In this document: in pieces, positions 60,845 to 64,000 of the stretch
Layout of the letters: each line of letters starts with the position of its first letter
Position numbering within the stretch: the stretch's first letter is position 1
Position numbers and translations under genes: made by a program
Assembly: GCF_007833795.1 (NCBI RefSeq)
Contig: NZ_CP032702.1
Span: 3,534,001-3,598,000 of the forward strand
Direction of reading: 5' to 3'
From: Candidatus Pantoea soli
Lineage (GTDB): Bacteria > Pseudomonadota > Gammaproteobacteria > Enterobacterales > Enterobacteriaceae
DNA: 64,000 nt
The notes under the pieces: model-generated
The model's database searches: none
Told to the model about the DNA's origin: nothing
The model's input: the letters and a program-made list of their open reading frames with translations, nothing else

Positions 60845-61060
60845 TCAGATTTCAACGTCATTTAGCAGCAGATACAGATCCTGCCCGGTCAGCACCAGCG
60901 ATTCACCGGTAAGGCCTGCTGGCGTCAGCGCCTGCTGCAGATCGGCATCCGTGATGACCATTTCATACTGCTGCGTGGCCGGATTGATTTCAGCATCCTG
61001 AAACAGATTCATTGGCATCGTCGCCAGCAAATCATGCAAATTTAACTGCGAAGCGTCCAT
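60845..61060 (-). CDS. Small acidic protein of unknown function
   Basis: The 71-residue protein is read from ATG 61060 because GGAG lies six bases upstream. It is acidic and soluble, with no cysteine and no membrane segment (starts MDASQLNLHDLLATMPM, ends DLYLLLNDVEI). I do not recognise it. It lies between the Prx-Grx terminator and argH; on the arginine strand, 105 bp after argH. The good ribosome site and codon use argue that it is real. Confidence 0.6.
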   Translation of the reverse strand: MDASQLNLHDLLATMPMNLFQDAEINPATQQYEMVITDADLQQALTPAGLTGESLVLTGQDLYLLLNDVEI

Positions 61061-61165
61061 GGTGTTCTCCATTGTGAAAAGGCGAGCACACTGTAAGAAC
61101 TCTTCGCGTCCGGCTATGCAAGAAATGTCTGTTTTAGCGGGCAGGAATTTTCCTACCCACACAAA

Positions 61166-62539
61166 CTATTTCAGACGCTGCTTCGCTTCCTCAATGGCTA
61201 ACGCTACCTGCTGCGGCGCGACGCCACCGCGCGCATTACGCTTGTCCAGGCAGGATTGCAGTGACAGAACCGGATACACATCCTCTTCAATCACCGGGCT
61301 GAACTGCTTAAGCTGCGTAAGACTCAGCGCCTCCAGCGCCACGCCCTGTTTGATGGCCTCCACCACGGTTTCACCAACGATATGGTGTGCCTCACGGAAC
61401 GGAACCCCTTTTGCCACCAGATAATCGGCCAGTTCGGTGGAGTTGGCATAGCCCTGCTCGGCCGCTTCCTGGCAACGCGGGCGTTTTACCTGAATCCCTT
61501 CCAGCACCAGAACTGACATGTGCAGGCAGTCGAGCCAGGTATCCAGCGCATCAAACAGCCCTTCTTTGTCTTCCTGCATGTCTTTGTTATACGCCAGCGG
61601 CAGGCCTTTCAGCGTCATCATCATGCCGGTCAGTGCGCCCTGCACGCGGCCACATTTGCCACGAATCAGCTCCAGCGCATCCGGGTTTTTCTTCTGCGGC
61701 ATCAGGGAGGAACCGGAGGTTACTTTATCCGATAACTCAATGAAGCCCGCTTCGCCGGTGTTGAAGAAAATCATGTCTTCGGCAAAGCGCGACAGGTGCA
61801 CCATACCGATAGCGGCATCTGACAGCAGTTCAAGCACGTGGTCACGATCGGATACGGTATCCAGGCTGTTACGTGTGGCAGACGCAAAGCCTAACCAGCC
61901 GGCCAGCTGCTGACGATCAATGTTATAAGCCGTGCCGGCCAGCGCACCGCAACCCAGCGGGCTGACATCCAGGCGCTTCAGCGTATCCTGCAGACGGCTC
62001 TCATCCCGCGCCAGCATCTCTGTGTAAGCCAGGCACCAGTGCGCAAACGTTACCGGCTGGGCACGCTGCAGGTGCGTATAACCCGGCATCACGGCATCCT
62101 GATTCGCTTCGGCGGTGGTCACCAGCGCGGACTGCAGCGCACGGGTGGCTTCCAGCAGCAGCGCAACCTGCTCTTTACACCACAGCTTCAGGTCAGTCGC
62201 GACCTGGTCGTTACGGCTGCGCCCGGTATGCAGCTTTTTCCCCAGCGCGCCCACCTTCTCAATCAGCTTACCTTCCACCCAGCTGTGTATATCTTCCGCA
62301 TCGCTCTCAAGGATCTGCTGCGGATTGGCGCGCACGTCCGCCAGCAGCGCAGTGAGCGCGGCCTCCAGCTGCTGCTGTTCATCACTGCTCAGTACGTTTA
62401 CGGTGACCAGCGCTTTTGACCAGGCCACAGAACCGATGATGTCCTGCTCCGCCAGACGATAGTCAAAACGCAGCGAGTCATTAAACTGCTTAAACCGCTG
62501 ATCCGCTGCCTGCGAAAAACGTCCGCCCCAAAGTGCCAT
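61166..62539 (-). CDS. argH: Argininosuccinate lyase
   Basis: The protein (457 residues, E. coli length) starts at ATG 62539 ([20 protein letters not shown]). The superfamily signature [12 protein letters not shown] is intact, as are [13 protein letters not shown] and [18 protein letters not shown] segments (here [15 protein letters not shown]). It splits argininosuccinate into arginine and fumarate. Last gene of the arg cluster, 73 bp after argG. Confidence 0.98.
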   Translation of the reverse strand: MALWGGRFSQAADQRFKQFNDSLRFDYRLAEQDIIGSVAWSKALVTVNVLSSDEQQQLEAALTALLADVRANPQQILESDAEDIHSWVEGKLIEKVGALGKKLHTGRSRNDQVATDLKLWCKEQVALLLEATRALQSALVTTAEANQDAVMPGYTHLQRAQPVTFAHWCLAYTEMLARDESRLQDTLKRLDVSPLGCGALAGTAYNIDRQQLAGWLGFASATRNSLDTVSDRDHVLELLSDAAIGMVHLSRFAEDMIFFNTGEAGFIELSDKVTSGSSLMPQKKNPDALELIRGKCGRVQGALTGMMMTLKGLPLAYNKDMQEDKEGLFDALDTWLDCLHMSVLVLEGIQVKRPRCQEAAEQGYANSTELADYLVAKGVPFREAHHIVGETVVEAIKQGVALEALSLTQLKQFSPVIEEDVYPVLSLQSCLDKRNARGGVAPQQVALAIEEAKQRLK

Positions 62540-62612
62540 CTGCTTTACTCCTGAATCGGTTAAACAAAGGGCGGCCCGAAGCCGCCCTTGCAAAATATTC
62601 TGACTGCTGCGG

Positions 62613-63830
62613 TTACTTCTTCTGCTCGTTAAGCGCGCGAATGCGTGAAGAGAGCGAGAACAGGCGGATAAAGCCACCTGCATGACGATGGTCATACACC
62701 TCGTCTTCGCCAAAGGTCGCGAACTCTTCTGAATAGAGGCTGTTGGCGGATTTCTTCTGGATCGCCGTGGCCTGGCCTTTATACAGCTGCAGCACCACTT
62801 CACCGTTCACCAGCTCCGCCAGCGATTCTGCTGCCGCCTGAATGGACTGGCGCAGCGGCGCAAACCAGCGACCATCGTAAACCACGTACGACATTTCCTG
62901 GCCGAGCTGTTCACGCCACTTGAAGCTGTCGCGATCCAGTACCAGCTGCTCGACCGCACGCAGCGCGTTGACCATGATGGTGCCGCCCGGGGTTTCATAG
63001 CAGCCGCGGGATTTAATCCCAACCAGCCGGTTTTCAACGATATCGATCCGGCCTACACCATGTTTTGCGCCCAGCACGTTCAGTTTTTCCAGGCACTGGA
63101 ACGGGCTCAGGTGTTCACCGTTCACCGCCACGACGCGGCCTTTTTCAACGGTTACCGTCACATTTTCTGGCTGATCCGGTGCTTCCAGCGGATCCACGGT
63201 CCACACCCAGCAATCTTTGTTTGGCGCGTTCCACGGACTTTCCAGCACGCCACCTTCGGTGGAGATGTGCCAGGCGTTTTCGTCACGGCTGTAGATTTTT
63301 TCCAGCGACGCGGTGGTCGGGATGTTGCGCTCTTTCAGGTAGTCCAGCAGGGCTTCACGCGAACGCAGGTTCCACTCACGCCACGGCGCGACCACTTTCA
63401 GCTGTGGCGCCAGCGCGGTATAGGTGGTTTCAAAACGTACCTGGTCGTTGCCCTTACCGGTCGCGCCATGGCACAGCGCATCTGCACCAACCTTCAGCGC
63501 CAGCTCAACCTGCGCTTTGGCAATGATGGGACGCGCCATGGAGGTGCCCAGCAGATAAGTGCCTTCATACAGGGCACCGGTCTGCAGCACCGGGTAAACG
63601 TAATCGCTGATAAAGGCTTCACGCAGATCGACAACGTGGCACTCAGAGGCACCCGACTGCAGCGCTTTCTTCTCTACACCTTCCAGATCAGCCGGGTCCT
63701 GACCGATGTTGGCAACAAAGGCCACCACTTCACAGCCACCGTAGTTCTCTTTCAGCCATGGAATAATGGCTGAAGTATCCAGACCACCCGAGTAAGCCAG
63801 AACGATTTTTTTGATGTTTTGCGTGCTCAT
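62613..63830 (-). CDS. argG: Argininosuccinate synthase
   Basis: The 405-residue protein has the ATP-pyrophosphatase loop [17 protein letters not shown] and [13 protein letters not shown]. It joins citrulline and aspartate. It belongs to the shorter form common in most bacteria, not the ~447-residue form encoded by the separate argG of E. coli, and it lies between argB and argH. The C-terminus ([22 protein letters not shown]) is complete. Confidence 0.97.
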   Translation of the reverse strand: MSTQNIKKIVLAYSGGLDTSAIIPWLKENYGGCEVVAFVANIGQDPADLEGVEKKALQSGASECHVVDLREAFISDYVYPVLQTGALYEGTYLLGTSMARPIIAKAQVELALKVGADALCHGATGKGNDQVRFETTYTALAPQLKVVAPWREWNLRSREALLDYLKERNIPTTASLEKIYSRDENAWHISTEGGVLESPWNAPNKDCWVWTVDPLEAPDQPENVTVTVEKGRVVAVNGEHLSPFQCLEKLNVLGAKHGVGRIDIVENRLVGIKSRGCYETPGGTIMVNALRAVEQLVLDRDSFKWREQLGQEMSYVVYDGRWFAPLRQSIQAAAESLAELVNGEVVLQLYKGQATAIQKKSANSLYSEEFATFGEDEVYDHRHAGGFIRLFSLSSRIRALNEQKK

Positions 63831-63844
63831 GTCGTAATCCTTGA

Positions 63845-64000
63845 TTATGCGAGAATCCGGGTGCCAATCGGCACACCGTTGAAAAGGGTTGGCAGCTGCT
63901 CAGCATGACGCCAGCTGGCGATATCGACCGGGCGGCCCAGCGTGCGTGCGGCATCCAGCGCGGCGTTGACTTTCACAATCATGCCGTCGGTGATAATGCC
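63845..64000 (-). CDS. argB: Acetylglutamate kinase, C-terminal 51 residues
   Basis: Only the 3' end is in the window: [18 protein letters not shown], then an end in [13 protein letters not shown]. This matches the C-terminus of ArgB, the second enzyme of arginine synthesis. argG starts 14 bp downstream, so argB, argG and argH form one operon. Confidence 0.93.
   Translation of the reverse strand, partial: GIITDGMIVKVNAALDAARTLGRPVDIASWRHAEQLPTLFNGVPIGTRILA

Overview
The window looks like chromosomal DNA of a gamma-proteobacterium in the order Enterobacterales, most likely an Erwiniaceae member (Pantoea/Erwinia-like). Signs are the E. coli-like blocks ilvGMEDA-ilvYC, comM-maoP-hdfR, murI-btuB-trmA-yijD-fabR-sthA-oxyR and yhjCDE, the shorter (~400-residue) type of argG sitting between argB and argH, a fused peroxiredoxin-glutaredoxin beside oxyR, and the variable segments near the 5' end of the 16S gene. 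No database search was possible, so the genus is an inference. No prophage, insertion sequence or CRISPR array was seen.

From 1 to 15.3 kb lies an accessory metabolic and stress region: the 5' part of an HD-GYP phosphodiesterase gene, an MFS transporter, an orphan sugar-binding protein, an acetyltransferase, an ABC exporter, a FemAB-like protein, a LysR regulator, a xi-class glutathione transferase, an esterase and a TIM-barrel isomerase. Then comes a fluoride channel gene (crcB) behind a clear fluoride riboswitch with its own promoter, and an L-galactonate module: lgoD dehydrogenase, lgoR GntR regulator and lgoT transporter.

From 15.4 to 20.8 kb is the least ordinary part. Four tightly packed genes encode a GT-B glycosyltransferase, a GT-A (family 2) glycosyltransferase, a HemN-like radical SAM enzyme and a protein made of two copies of an unrecognised ~120-residue domain. 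An AT-rich leader with nested inverted repeats precedes them. The last gene ends in a 102-bp DNA unit present three times in tandem. This looks like a small uncharacterised biosynthetic operon.

From 20.8 to 34 kb are a fumarylacetoacetase-family gene, a 25-residue AzuC-like small protein gene with a good promoter, mntP with an MntR operator, a small membrane protein, mqo, a LysE exporter, a MocR-type regulator, a glutathione transferase, a PhzF protein, an SDR enzyme and the conserved yhjC-yhjD-yhjE block.

From 34 to 45.4 kb is branched-chain amino acid synthesis: ilvC and its activator ilvY (divergent), then ilvLGMEDA with leader peptide and attenuator, followed by comM and maoP. The ilvGMEDA terminator lies inside the end of the ilvY coding region.

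From 45.4 to 52.2 kb are hdfR and a complete rRNA operon (16S, tRNA-Ile, tRNA-Ala, 23S, 5S, tRNA-Asp, tRNA-Trp) with P1/P2 promoters and boxA sites. Its upstream flank is that of E. coli rrnB (murI, btuB) and its downstream flank that of rrnC (aspT, trpT, hdfR), so it joins two loci that are separate in E. coli.

From 52.2 to 64 kb are murI, btuB with its cobalamin riboswitch, trmA, yijD-fabR, sthA, oxyR, the Prx-Grx gene behind an OxyR-type operator, a small unknown gene, argH, argG and the 3' end of argB.
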